Assembly (NCBI GenBank): GCA_013397455.1
Contig: VYZB01000223.1
Coordinates: 479,974-543,973 of the forward strand
Direction of reading: 5' to 3'
Source of the DNA: Crotophaga sulcirostris
Lineage: Eukaryota; Chordata; Aves; Cuculiformes; Crotophagidae
Length of the DNA stretch: 64,000 bases
Position numbers and translations under genes: made by a program. Positions within the stretch are counted from its first letter, which is position 1; the number at the start of each line of letters is the position of its first letter. A model generated the notes under the pieces. That model saw only the letters and a program-made list of their open reading frames with translations, was not told the DNA's origin and made no database searches. Of this stretch, positions 13,073 through 25,996 are shown in pieces.

Positions 13073-13140
13073 AACCCAACCAAAAACCAAATCAAAACTA
13101 TATTTCAAAGCAAGAGTGTGAAAACATAACATGTAACTCT

Positions 13141-13206
13141 AGTCAATGCAATCAATACTGATAACAAGAACAGTCAATGCAATTACATTTTATAAAATCA
13201 ATGCAT
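13141..13206 (+). repeat. short direct repeats, AGTCAATGCAAT
   Basis: The 12-base unit AGTCAATGCAAT occurs at 13141-13152 and 13172-13183, 31 bases apart, with a third partial copy (ATCAATGCA) at 13198-13206. This is probably a small local duplication. It is too short to suggest a function. Confidence 0.7.
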
Positions 13207-16200
13207 TCTCCTACTACGAAAACCAGGAAAGGAAGGAAATTAACCAACATCTCCTCTCCATCAGCATGTGGCAATTACAGTTTCATCAAAAACAGCCAAA
13301 GAAAGAGCAAGTGTAAGATCCTGAAACTTCAACAAAAGAGCCGGCACCATGTATTATAAATATCTTTGGTCGGAAGGACGAGTTTTTGCCTGGATGCTCT
13401 TCTGACCCTTTACAAGTAAATTCATTTTCACCCACTGATACAAAAATGCAATTCTTCCAGCAACATTTTTATGACTCTAAGCTGCTGAAACTCCTTCTCA
13501 CCCTGCCAAGATAGAACTACAAATTCGATGTATGACATTAAATCAAGCTGTATGATTACGATGCCCAGGTAACATAACTTGTGAGCTATCTTTTACCTTT
13601 CCATATCAATTTAGGGCACAAAAAAGCCTGGATGGAAAAAAATGACCTTGTCATTTGCCCATCAGAAAACTCTTCTCAGTTGACCAAAAGTGAATTTAAG
13701 TGGTTTGCAAAAAATCCACTAATATGTTTGGTTGTTTGGTATTAAGAATCTTTAACACATTCAGCCTCTCATCTTGTCCCCTTCCCTGGGAGAAACCACT
13801 ACAGAAGTCAACACATTCCCTGCCCATGGAAAGCCTGAAGGATAAGGCTCTCAATATAGTAAATTCCCAGGTGGCAATTTTAGATTTTACATTAATTAGA
13901 CTCTCTGCCCTGAGTGAAAGGATGCCTTATCAAAACACTACTGCTGATCTCAGGTCTGTGGAAGAGACTGAATGAAGAGAGACAAAACTGAGAGAAGACA
14001 AAGGAATCTTTCTGATGGCCCTACTTAATTAACAAGTGAGTTTTAGGTTGGAGAGTTGATGATCTTGTAATAAATGTTTGTAACTGGACTGTAACAGGAG
14101 AATCCAACTGTGGGGCATTAAGCCCTTAACCTATATCCAGGGGAACTTTTTTCTCCAGAAACAATACAAGCACTCTGGGTGCTAGACAAGGTACCCATCA
14201 TTAGCACTCACGACTCACCCTCCAAAGATATGTTGCTATGTGTGTGCCCAACTGACTGAAATAGAAAAACCTGGGGATTATTCCCTGCCATCAGGCTGTG
14301 CACACATTTACCCTTATCACCTTCTCCCCAGCATCTGTCTGGACATCTGTCCAAAACACAGATGTCATTAATTTCATGCAGGGTTGCAAATTGGTTTTAG
14401 CCATAGCATCCCTCCACAAGAGGTGGCTGATCGTCATTGTCTGTAAATGATGAAAAAGAACGATGGTCTTACAAAAATAAAATAAAAAAACTACTTTGTT
14501 TTGTATTATTCTAAGCAACAACACTACAAACATAGTTCCAGGAAATAATTTATTTTCCATTTAACTAGTAGAAAAGAACTGCAGATACAAACAATTATTG
14601 CTGTTACATTAGGTACTTGCACATGGGGGAGAGAGATCATATAGTTTTGCTGCATTTTTCTTTTTCCTCTTATGGAACACATCCAGTCTTAACAACTGTG
14701 TTTCTTGGAAGCTGCAGTTATTATTTCCTGATATTTCCAGCTTAGCAACCACCCATCTGTAGTTTTTTCATCACCTGTGTTTTACACGCGTATGACCAGC
14801 CTCAAGCAGTCATACAATGACAAAAGTATGTGTGGATCACTGATTTGTTACCTGCATGGTTTCCTTGTAGTATTTTCTCACCAGTTTTAAACTGTCTCAG
14901 GAAATCTCCATGGGATTCCATGGATCAGATAACATGAAAGGGTCTGTATACCTGACATATGTTGAATTGTAGACTACTATGCACAAAAGAGTAATCCCTA
15001 GGCATCTTCTGGATCACCCATAAAGCTGCATACTCCATCTTGGAGGTAGTTGTGGCATGATATAACTTAATTTATTGAGAAAGAAATGAAAGAATATAAT
15101 TATAAAGATTAAAGAGAAGGAAAGAAAGTTAAGTACACCTTGCCATCCCATTATTTAATATTTGCAAAAACTAAACCGAGCATTTAGCAGAGAAATCAGT
15201 TCTTAGAGAGAAGCTATATTCAACTTCGGCACAGTTTAATGACTTGCAGAACAAAGAATTCTGCTCACTGATTAGGAGCAAAAGAGAATTGCTAAATAAT
15301 AACCTGTAGACTCTTCAGCTTGGCAAGTGATGCTCGGGTAGACTTCCGGGGCAGCTGATCAGAAAGCTGAGCAGCAATGTATGATCTCTGTAGCCCAAGT
15401 CACAAGATCGGAAGCCAGCTAACATGCTGAACAGTTCTAGCATACCCTAGTCACTGCCACAGGGTAATGCAGTATATCATCCCTGTTCTGGCAGTGTGGA
15501 ACTCTGACCCTGGAAAGAACTGAGATCTTTAGTATGGATCTTCCCATCTGAACTCAGGGAGTCCTGGAAAAAACACTACTATGTACATTCAATTAGAGAC
15601 AGAATTCCTCTTGACCATCACAGATGCCTACTTCAGATTAAAAGAATTGCCACTTACTGAAGAACCCAGCTGACCAGGCTACAAATTAATTCAGCTACCC
15701 TAAGAGAAGCATGAGGAACTCATCCCCAAGCAGGTAATACTCACACTGATACAAGATTTTGGCCATGGTATACATCACAGTCACAGTCTGTCTCTGAACC
15801 CACCTGGCTTTACAAAAACAGATAATGAGCCAAATGGTCACAGGCACAGACCTAACATCCAGGTCTTCCAAGTCCAACTTGTATCAGCAAAAGTCACTGT
15901 AACTTTTGGCCACTCATCTATCGGGATGGCTCCAGCTGGGTTCAACTTCATGGTCTCAGCAAGACTTTCCAAAATCATGTGGGTTTGAGATAGAGCCAAG
16001 TATCTTGTCAGCGCTTCATACTTCAAGGCATTTGTATTTATAATTCCTGTTACTTAACACAACAGATCCTAGCATGACAAATCATAGAAAACTGTTATGC
16101 TGGGGTCTTCATTTTCAGGATTTGCACCAGAGCTTAACTAAATCAGAAAGTATTTGTATGGCATCTCTGCTTGTGCTGCTGGTTGATGTTTTATGTTTTA

Positions 16201-19200
16201 ATGTTTAAAGTAAAGTTTATTATGACAAGTCAGTGAAAGTGCTTTTAATAGGTCTATAAATCATGGACCTATCATATCACTGGGTGACAGCTAAGCAAAG
16301 CAAGGAAGGAAATTTGATATTATTCCAACAAAACAGCAACTACAGCTACTTCCAGCTTAGCTGCAAAGCCACATCAGCCTGTTGATTGTGAACTGAAGAG
16401 GTAAACATATTTTAGGGAAGGAAAGCAAGGTTTTTGTAGATTTTGATCTGTCTGGTATTTCTAAAACTCTCTTGTGGGGGGAAAAAAAGAAATTATTTAA
16501 TCTAAAATGATCCTTTAGATGCCCACCACAGAGTCTGTTCTATAATTACCTAACATGGAGGGATTGTGAAGAGGTTGGGGAGAAACACAAAGCAGATGAA
16601 AAAAAAGAGGCTAAAAAGATTTCTGAGATATTGAATTCAGTTTTGGCACCTCTCCAACCATATGGAAATTGAAGGGATGTTAAAAAAGTTCTAAGATGTG
16701 ATGTACAGGACAGGGGTGGGAAGTTTCTCTCATTATTATTGTAAAGAGAAAAAAAAAAAAGCTTTCTATATACCAGACAGCAGCACACCTGTCTGCTCAG
16801 AGTGTGTTCCCAACTTTCAGTGAGAAAGCAACAACAATGCAATTGCACTTTGAAATTGCTTACACCTGATCAGATGCATACAAGAAGTCTCACTTAGACA
16901 TGAGGCAGAGTTGGAAGAAAAATTTGCAGGGAAAAACTGTTCTTATCCTTTTCCATTCCACAGTGCTTTCAATTGCCTGGTATAGCTTTCGACAGCAACA
17001 GCAGCTGGTTATGTCCCAGTGTAGTGATTGCTCTATGTCTACCTTCGGTCTGGACTCCGTGGCAGTAGTGTAACAGATACTACATCATGGAAGGACTCAC
17101 AGCTGGAAGGCATCAGGGGAGACCCATGTTGAAACCAAGTGTCTAGTTAAAATTAGACTATAGAATCTACTGTCATGTTTTCTTCAAATATAAAGGGCAA
17201 AAACATGTGTGTTCATTCTGGATGTCATTTCTTTTCTGACTGTAAATTAAGGGATTTAACAAATATAACGCTCTTTGCGAGAAGACCGTTACACTTAAAA
17301 TCTGAGAAAATATCCACAGATTCCCCTGCCATCAGCGCTAACCACTGGATCTGTTATGCACCACAATGGTATTTTGCATAAGATTTGTAAAATTCGAGGA
17401 AAGTATTTTAATCCACTTTTGCCTTATCTCAGGAACTGAGCCCCTCAATTGTTTGCAGCTTCCTCAGGGTCCTCTTCTAAGGAATACAAACATAACCCAG
17501 TTTGAAAAGTGAATCAGAGAGTAGAAGGTTCGATGAGTCTGTGAAGAAAGGCAAAAGACCTACACATCAAATCTAGGTCTTTAGAGAAACCCATGCTTTA
17601 TCACTGCATCCTTCTCACTCCATGAATTAGGTCCATTTGAAGTTAAAGCTTGCACGTGAACAGGTCACATGCTCCAGCAAAACCTTCTGGGACAATGTTC
17701 AAAAAAGGACATCTGCAATGGTGTGTCAGCAGGATTTCACAGGGGACAACTCAATACTCTTCCCAGAAAGGCTCCACAGGCAGGTGACATCGGTTTGGGG
17801 TAATATTACATGTGGGGCACAGGCAAACACAAACCATCTAGGGACACTTGTAAGATAGGTAGTAATGCTGTTTAGCATACAGGGAGAAACGCAAGCTGAA
17901 TTGATGAAAGAGTCAGAAGGTTGCCTGCAGAATCTGCTCATGCACTGCCCCAGCTGAAAGGCTTGGTCAGTGAACTGGTACTCCACAGATCTACATTATA
18001 GAGCAAGATCTGAGCATCCTTGGGTAGACCACTTTCTTCGCCTCTCTCTGCTTCCTTGTATGACCCTGCCCTTTTAAAATATAAGACAGTAAGGGTAAAT
18101 TATCATATGCACTTAATTTTAAAGCTGTCGACTCTCTTATGTGCAGGATAAGACTATAACACAGTATCCCTGATAACTCCTTGCACTCCGGTTGCATCTT
18201 CACTCTTTTCTGTAAGGTCAGAATCCTACTCCTCTGGGTACTGCACACAGAAAAAAAGGGACATTTCTGGCCTCATAAAGACTTTCTCAGTATCTGAGAC
18301 ACAGAAGATAATCTATTAGCACACACTCTGCTTTATGCACTAAAGCACTGTTCAAATTACTTGCAGATTCAAGTTCGAATGGAAAGGCTGCTAAATAACA
18401 GTGTCTGTAATGTAATGAGTTTTACAATTAATGACTAAGCAGAATAACTAAGCTTGCAAACTTCTAAGCAAATAATAGATGGATGATCATAACCTTTTTT
18501 TTTCCAAGCAAGACAAAAGAAAGCAAGAATGGTAGACAGAAAAAGACAAATGTACACTGTTAATCTCAAATAAATACAGTAGTTCTGAAAAAGGTGCTTA
18601 CAGTGAATGATGTGATTCAATGGGATTAATTATAATCAAGAAATGAGTATAATTCTGTATAAAATACGGGGTACAACAATGGAGAGTAAAGATCAGAGGG
18701 CAAAGTTGGTGTAAAATACGATAAGAAAGGCAATGATGGAGAATTGAACGGAGCAGGATACCAGCAGAGGTTAAGACAAATAAGACATTTTTAAAGTACA
18801 CACAGAAGGAGAGGGCAGTGAAGGAGACAGAAGGGCCTCTTAAAAATGGCAAGGGTAATTTATTGACACAAGTAGTAAGGGCATTGTTTAAGGGAAAAAA
18901 AAAATTAAATTAATTCTTCGCCTGAGTGTGCAGAGAGGAGAGGGGACAGATGCCAGAAAGAGACATAAATTTCCCAGAGGAGAAAGAGAAATGCTTAAGG
19001 AAATCAAGATCAAACCAGTGCTGTTGATCAAGAAAGCAGAATGTCAGAAAACTGAAAAAAACTGCAGGAACAAACATGATGTATCTCAAAATCTAAGGGA
19101 GTGGGGAAGAAATACTGCAGAGACACTTAGAACCTGGAAAGCACTTGGCGGGAAGCCGTGTGCACCAGCAGAAATCTGACACTGTGCTACCATATGGTTA

Positions 19201-19617
19201 AAGCTAAATTCAGGTTGTGGATGCCACCCAGCAAGCTGGTATTTTTGCTTCAAAGACCTTTTGGCAGAAAAAGGAAATTTTACTAGCAATAAAAAGGCCA
19301 GTCTTCTTTGCTTTCTTCTTGCTTGCTCCACTTCCTTTCCACCACCTGCTTTTTGTGAAGTCAGCCTATGACAGAAAGGGTGCCTGTGAGGCACCTGAGG
19401 AGCCTCAGTATTCCTGAGGAGCTGTGTGGCCACTGTGCTTCCCCACAGCATCCCTCAAATGTGTACAGTACTCGGTACTCCTCCCAGTGCACATTTATGC
19501 CTTTAAATTGAGGTTTTTAAACAGTTCTGGAAAACAGAAGCCTTAACAAAATTACAGGCAATCCACATTAAATTGCAAAATCAGTGACCTCAGACTGTAA
19601 AAGTGACAGACCCTAAA

Positions 19618-19700
19618 GGACTTGGCCCTGCATGCACCAGCTCAGCCTTAAGCATGTGACTATTCCATTGACGCCAGCAGAATTGCTCATGAACATCCGA
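19618..19700. repeat. degenerate ancient repeat remnant
   Basis: GGACTTGGCCCTGCATGCAC, then CAGCCTTAAGCATGTGACTA and TTCCATTGACGCCAGCAGAA, resemble a diverged copy of the same palindromic repeat type seen near 10483-10592. Shared features are the CTTAAGCATGTGACTA core followed by a CCATTGAC block. Another likely fragment lies at about 20195-20240 (GGGCCTAATCCCACTGACAT). Identification is by recalled consensus and has not been aligned. Confidence 0.4.
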
Positions 19701-22700
19701 GTCCATGTGCTACTGCTGCAGAGAAGAAGCAGTAATTAAACTAGGCCTACAGCATGTATATCATACAAATGGAAAAAGCAAGCAGAGCAGTAGAAGGGCT
19801 AATGTTGGAGAGAGATGGTGTCAGTGACATGCACTTAAGCAAAGACAGAGTCAGGCCTTAAAAGAATTTGTGGGGAATTTGCCTACACTAAGAATAGACA
19901 GTACTTGGAGCAGCAATGGGGCAGCTGCTATTCGTAGAAGTTTAGAATGGCTGTTCTAAACTTAGTGCGCAAGTATTCAAAGGTGGTAAATACTGAAGGG
20001 TATGCACAGATGCTACTAGGGAAAAAAATACATTGCTGATTGAAGAGCATGATCAGGTAAGGTGCTGAGTGCCAGTTCCTGAAAGGAGCTACTGGCCTAT
20101 ACCAGTTAAAACCCAACACCTACAAGCTTCCTTCTACTCCTAGCAATGAGATTGCAGAGCTCTGCACCACACAGGAGCATTTTTCATCATGCAGGATTAT
20201 ATGCAAAGGGCCTAATCCCACTGACATCAAGGGCAGGCCTTTGAGCACCCCCAGGGGTTGGTATGGACTTCTGATGAGCATATCCAGTCCCATCATCTAC
20301 AGCACTTGCCCCAGTTACCACTGAGTAACGGGCTTTACTCTGCTCAAGATGGCTTTGATAACACTCCCAATCAGCGTATAAACTGAGGCCGTTGAAGTAG
20401 AACGGGTTGATGCCAAGAGCAAGTGGACGTATCAGATATAGGCAGTGCAGGTGTGGGGAGGACAGCAGGAAGAATTCAGATACATGAGGTGAGACCTCAG
20501 CGATCAGTGGGAGGGGCAGTGCTCTGTACTCTTTGGGTGAAACTCTGCCCAGCAATCACTCAGCGACCTTTGCAGACGATAATGACGTGCCTAAAATAAA
20601 TAGAAGTGCAGCTGAGAAATTTAGGACAAGACAGAAATAAGAGCAGAAGCTGTAACTCTTTGGAAGATTTATAATTTATGACCGTTCCATGGCATGAGTT
20701 CAACTGCGACCTCTCAGTTGGCAGCTGTCTTTATGCTGCTTTCTCCTTCCACCTGCCTAGTGAGAAAACAGCCACCGTCTCTGTGAGCATGGATAAATCT
20801 GTCATACTGACTTACACAATGAACTCTCTAGAGGGAGACTGAAGTAGTCCAGAGAATAAATCTAGCCCTCAGAAACAGTAGCAAGGTTGTCCAAGTTTAC
20901 AGCATCTCCTTTTAACCCCTTTGGTGTGGACCTTAGTGGCTATAATTACAACTGGCACTGCTTGACATGCTGAAGCTGGGAATCCTCTGCAACATGATGG
21001 ATGTCTCACTCAGGACAAGTCAGTGTCGGACACAAAAAGCATCTGGGACAGGCCAATGATGCAACACACAGCTCTCATCTGCTGCGGCAGCCCTGAGCTT
21101 TAAAGCCTCTCCCAAGGACATCCAGGTGGGCAAAACGGTTTTACAAGAGAAAAATGTCTTTGCTGAAGTGCTCAGATCACAAGGACAAAGCACTGAATTA
21201 GATCATTAGATTTTAAGGCCAAAAAGGCATTATTCGTTTAGATGGATTAATGGGCTCCTTCCACTTCTCCTACCTTTCTGATGGGAATATGGCAGACATT
21301 AAATTGATGCTGAACCTAACCCATGCCAGAAAGACATTATCCTCTAATAAAATACCTCTAAGGCAAAGCATCTTGGTACACTCCAGCAAAGTACTTTAAC
21401 CAAACCAAATAGCTGTCTCTGACTGTGGATTACATTTGTAATGCTATTTTAAAAATAACAATTTAAAAAACAAATACCAGAGACTACTTTTTGTTCATGG
21501 GTAATATTAAAAATTCATATCTACATAACTTATAAGGTCTTTGAACTGTGATTCATCTATGTTATGAGAGATGGTAAATTCATTGTAACAGGTAGTGGAT
21601 GAATGGCACGTCACGGTAACTTATCTTGAACACTTCCTACAGATGAGCTTGGACACCTTTCAAACATATTTACAACATGCCCAGTGGCATTTTTGAGCCC
21701 CACAGAAACAGGAGCTTAGTACAAAAGCAAGGAAATCACAGTATCATACAACATTACAGCCAGGATCGATGCCAACACCACAAAATCCCCACTAGGCAAG
21801 CCTGTTATTCTCAACAGACCTTAGTTTTATTCATCCAATCTCTTTGTCCTGTAGATCTCATTTGCAGCTGAGCCTGATACAGTCTTATGAACAAAACGTC
21901 ATTCCAAGGCATCTGCAAAGCCACATTCAACTTCACCATATTGTGGCTTTGCTCTGGAGGCAGGAATAAATGGCAGAATAATTGAGTGAAGAGAGGCTCC
22001 TACATCTACCAACCCTACTGCAAAGGCTGCTTTGTAGCAAGGATTATTTGTATTTTTCTTCCAGGTCCTTAAGAGTGCACTGTCACTGCTCTATGGTATT
22101 CTCATCCCTCTGTCATTCTCCTCCTCATCCCTGTTTCATGTAGGATTTACAGAGTCAACGTCCTCTGCAATTTTATTTCCTTCATTCCTCAAACCTTATC
22201 ACACATCCCAGACAGCTTTTTTCTATTGTGCCTAAGTTCTTTCCATCCTTTTTCCTGCTGTTCTTAGATTTCAATAACCCACAACATTTACCATTTCTTA
22301 ACTAACAGAGAGGAAACTTTATTGTGTGAAAGGAGTATTATTTGTCTGGAACTCATGAAATTACAACTCCATACAATGGCTTTGCCACAGGCTTTCTATT
22401 CTATTATTGCAATATCACTCAAACCTTCTGGCCTATACATCTCCATCAGTAGTCACAGTAGCACCTCTCCCTTACTCATATTCCTGTTTTGCACTTGAAA
22501 CCTTCAAAGAATAGCAGGGCCTTATATGCAAATGAGCACTGACCAAAAGAGGGCTCAGGGGCTCAGTTTTCTAAGAGGGTTTCATGATAAAACTGAATGC
22601 CAAAACCAATAATCAGAGGCACTTGGTAGGAGTCACCTCTGAACTACTTTGAGAAGGTTTTTCACCATGGAAGCAGCATGCAAGCAAGGAACCGCACTGT

Positions 22701-23644
22701 GAGCTTCCAGTGTACTCTTCTAAGGACAAAAATGAAAAAAAGCTGTCAAGAACATCTGTACAAATACCCCCATCCAAGTCCCACGGTAACACTATGAACA
22801 ACTGTGCGAAGAAACAAGGCAATGTACCATGCAGAGTGCTAAGGTCAGACACTCAGATGTGCCGAGGACCCTCAACTTCCCGTGACCTGAAGGGAGCAGG
22901 GGGTACTTAGACACCTTTACTATCTGGTAGAACTGGGCAGTGGCTGAACAACCTTGCATATGCTTTCCTCTTCAGACATGCATATTCATATTGTTTAATT
23001 ATCTGATAGTGAAAATGTTTTGTTAGAAGCTGTATGAGGCATATTCCAGTATTGGAGCCGTACTGCAGTTTCCAAGATTCAGTTCATAAAAACGCCACGG
23101 TAATCTTAGTATCCCAGATACTGTTGACAGTACAGTAGTGCAATGTAGCATAACTGTCTGCCAGTGAAAGTAACGATCAGGTGGCATGTGACAGAGAGAG
23201 AAAAAGGGAGAGAGGGAGAACAAACTACTGGGCAGCAGAGGAAAACTGCTGTAACTTCATTGCTCTCCTGGTAGAGATTTTATTCTCAGACGCTGCAGTC
23301 CTACCTTTCAGATATGATCCTTCTCTTTCCTTGCCTTCCCTTCCAACCATATGACTTGCATCTTCACAAGGCTTCACATCTCAGTTAAGAGTTTATTCCT
23401 CTATGACCTTGGATGCTATTACAGGGCAGAAAGCTTATGTCACTAGATCCTATAGATCCAAGAGTAGAAGATCTCTCCAAGCACATATTTTGACCCCCTT
23501 AACTAATGATCCTCTCCTCAGGGTGATAAAATCCCTTTCTAAGCACAGGCATCTTCAGGAATACGACCTACCAGCTCCCCTTTTTGCACAAATGGGTGAC
23601 CCTGCTTTGTCTAAACTGATAAAACTCTTAAACACAGCAGAAAC
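19701..23644. other. non-coding DNA without recognisable gene
   Basis: No coding signal. A fragment near 20195-20240 may belong to the same old repeat type as 19618-19700. A purine-rich stretch lies near 23194-23222. Open frames reach at most about 122 codons (20187-20555, minus) and show no domain. Confidence 0.5.
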
Positions 23645-24049
23645 ATGGAATCATATGGTTGGAAAAGACCTTTGAGATCATTGAGTCCAACCATACCTAT
23701 CTACTACTAAACCTGAACACTTCGTCTACCTGTTAAATACTTCCAGGGATGGTGACTGAACCACCTCCTTGGGCAGCCCCTTCCAGTGCCTGATGAAGAA
23801 ATTTTGTGTGGTATCTACTCTAAACCTCCCCTGGTGCAACTTGGGGCCATTTCCTCTTCTCTTATCACTTGTTACTTGGGAGAAGAGACCAACACCCACC
23901 TTACTACAACCTCCTTTTAGGAAGCTGTAGACAGTGATGAAGTCTCCCCTCAGGCTCCTTTTCTATAGGCTAAACAATCCCAGTTCCCTCATCCACCTCT
24001 TACAAGACTTGTTTTCAGATCCCTTCATCAGCTTCATTGCCCTTCTCTA
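23645..24049 (-). mobile_element. CR1 LINE 3' end
   Basis: The left edge reads GGAATCATATGGTTGGAAAA, an inverted CR1 3' terminus. It is followed by the inverted C-terminal part of ORF2: GCAGCCCCTTCCAGTGCCTG corresponds to the RHW..LP block, GGGAGAAGAGACCAACACCC to the GLFSQ block and TTCATTGCCCTTCTCTAGG to the upstream part. The element is 5'-truncated near 24049. It is the first of three same-orientation CR1 3' ends within 2.4 kb. Point changes and small indels show it is old and inactive. Confidence 0.9.
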
Positions 24050-24329
24050 GGTAGATATGAGAGAAACAGGTGAGTAAGCCAACACACCCAATATCTTCAC
24101 CAAAACAGCAACAGAATCTGTAAAAGTGGATCTGAGCCTATAAATTCCTCAAAACCATATCTAACTATGAGCAAAACAAACTCCAGCAAAAAAATATTCT
24201 AATGATCATGCATTCTTACAGATTAATTAATTTCTTTTGAAAAAATGCACTTGTTAGAGGCTTTCTAACCTGAACCACAATGATTTATATTCATGATCTC
24301 CACCACTGATCTCATTCAAACATTTATCA
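24050..24329. other. spacer between two CR1 fragments
   Basis: AT-rich sequence with no recognisable feature, separating two minus-strand CR1 fragments. Confidence 0.5.
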
Positions 24330-24484
24330 TTGAATCATCGAATGGTTTGGGTTGGAAGGGACCATAAAGATCCAGATCTAATCCCCTGCCATGGGCAGGG
24401 ACACCTTCCACTGGATCAGGTTGCTCAAAGCCTCATTCAGCCTGGCTTTGAACACCTCCAGGGATGGGGCATCCATGACTTGCT
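24330..24484 (-). mobile_element. CR1 LINE 3' end, short fragment
   Basis: It begins with GAATCATCGAATGGTTTGGG and continues with CCCCTGCCATGGGCAGGGAC and CTGGCTTTGAACACCTCCAG, the standard inverted CR1 3' untranslated and terminal coding sequence. Similarity stops near 24484, so only about 155 bases remain. This 3' tail type, with GGTTTGGGTTGGAAGGGACC, differs from that of the neighbouring element at 23645, so the two are separate insertions, not one split copy. Confidence 0.88.
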
Positions 24485-25697
24485 TGTATTACCAGCAAGG
24501 TTCCCTTCAGTACCCTCGTCACTATCCTGGTGGTGTCTGAAGTGATGGATTAAGAGAGCACAGAGAGTCACAGCACATGGTGTTACCACTGCAGCAAGCT
24601 GTTTCCTTCTTCCTCCTTGCCATTTACATCTGGAAATGGGATATTATTGCTGGGCCTGGATGTGGAAACTCAAAAAAAAAAAAGTCCAGGGAATAGCAAT
24701 AAGGAATGTTGTTTGGTCAGCAAGATCTGGGAAGAAAGGAAATGATCTATTTTTGTGAATTGAAATTATCCCCTTAATGAATTTGGCTCACTATTTGTAG
24801 TAAAAAAAAAAAAAAAACAAACCATGCTTTATTTTTGTAAAAAAAAAGTGTCAGCTGCCCAAAAATACTGAACAGCTGTCCTGAAATAGCAAATTTTCCT
24901 GTATGTTTTTTTAATGATTCAGTCCATTCCATAATTTTGCAATGAATACTGCAGACGGTTCTATTTTGCTTGCAAGAAATATGCACAATATGGCATGTAC
25001 CTCATAATCTTCTGTGATTAATGTATAAAAACATGGTCAGAACATATTTATACAATGGCTTGTAGAATTATAGAGATTGATCTTGGTTTCACTCATGGCC
25101 AATGGCTAAGGAGTACTTTAATCTGCCACAGGTGAAAAGGTAACGCAAACACTCTAGTGTTTATTTAGGACAGCAATTGGGAATATTTCATGCCATATTT
25201 CTAATACAAATACTCTTTGGCTGTCTCTGAGTGAAGGAAATATAAAGTCATTAGTATATGGTTTTCTACGATCTATTCTAAATATTAAAATTACACAGGT
25301 CATTTGATCCAAATTGAGATTTCTGCCTATTTTCTTCACAATCTTGCCTTCCAGTGGACTGCAAGAGGAAGCAGTCTCCACCATGGCATCACAGTGCTGC
25401 AAAGCCAACTCCATAATGAAGCAGGAATGGTATTTCAGGACATTCTTGGCAAAGGCTTCAAGCTACCTAAAGGCTGACAGTAAGAGTCTACTGTCATCTA
25501 AGTCAGTGGAGAAGCCCCCTTTGCCTTCCAAGGCTAAACACCATTTTTAAAAAATGCCTATGTGGAAAATCTTCTTGAATCTCTCTTTTTAATTTTTGAT
25601 GTACAGGTTAAGACCCTCACCTGCTGCCAGCCAGATTTACTGCTTTGGCATTCACATGAGAACCCTTATGAAGGAGTCTCCAGGGAAGACCTTCCAC
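24485..25697. other. non-coding DNA with A-runs
   Basis: Contains A-runs at about 24670-24682, 24803-24818 and 24838-24846. No coding signal and no recognised repeat outside the simple runs. Confidence 0.5.
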
Positions 25698-25996
25698 ATA
25701 GAATCATAGAATGGTTTGGGTTGGAAGGAACTTTAAAGATCATGCAGTCCCACCCCCCTGCCACGGGCAGGGACCCCTCCCACCAGCCCAGGCTGCTCCA
25801 GGCCCCATCCGACCTGGCCTTGAATGCTTCCAAGGAGGGGGGGCAACCATAGCTTCCCTGGGCAACCTGTGCCAGTGTCTCACCAGTCTCATTGTGAAGA
25901 ATTTCTTCCTACTGTCTAATCTAAATCTTGCCCCTTCCAATTCAAAGCCATTCCCCTTCATCCTATCTCTACACGTCCTTGTAAAAAGTCCCAGCC
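25698..25996 (-). mobile_element. CR1 LINE 3' end
   Basis: The left edge keeps a good CR1 3' terminus, ATAGAATCATAGAATGGTTT, which contains the family octamer repeat. Then come CCCCCTGCCACGGGCAGGGA, CTCCAGGCCCCATCCGACCT and, further right, CCAGTCTCATTGTGAAGAAT and CTTGTAAAAAGTCCCAGCCA. The minus-strand translation includes ARFRLDSRKKFFTMRLVRHW, the typical CR1 ORF2 C-terminal block. It is truncated near 25996. It looks younger than the two fragments to its left because the octamers and GC-rich parts are better kept. Confidence 0.93.

Larger units (their letters stand above)
12506..19617. other. non-coding DNA without recognisable gene
   Basis: More than 7 kb with no open frame above 100 codons and no recognised mobile element. 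It contains a G-rich tract (13058-13072), a short direct repeat cluster (13141-13206) and simple A/T runs. Two overlapping minus-strand frames near 15695-16026 are noted separately as weak curiosities. Confidence 0.5.

Noticed and set aside
22526..22533. Perfect octamer ATGCAAAT (POU-factor site)
   Set aside because: An 8-base match is expected about twice by chance in 64 kb on both strands, and nothing nearby supports it.
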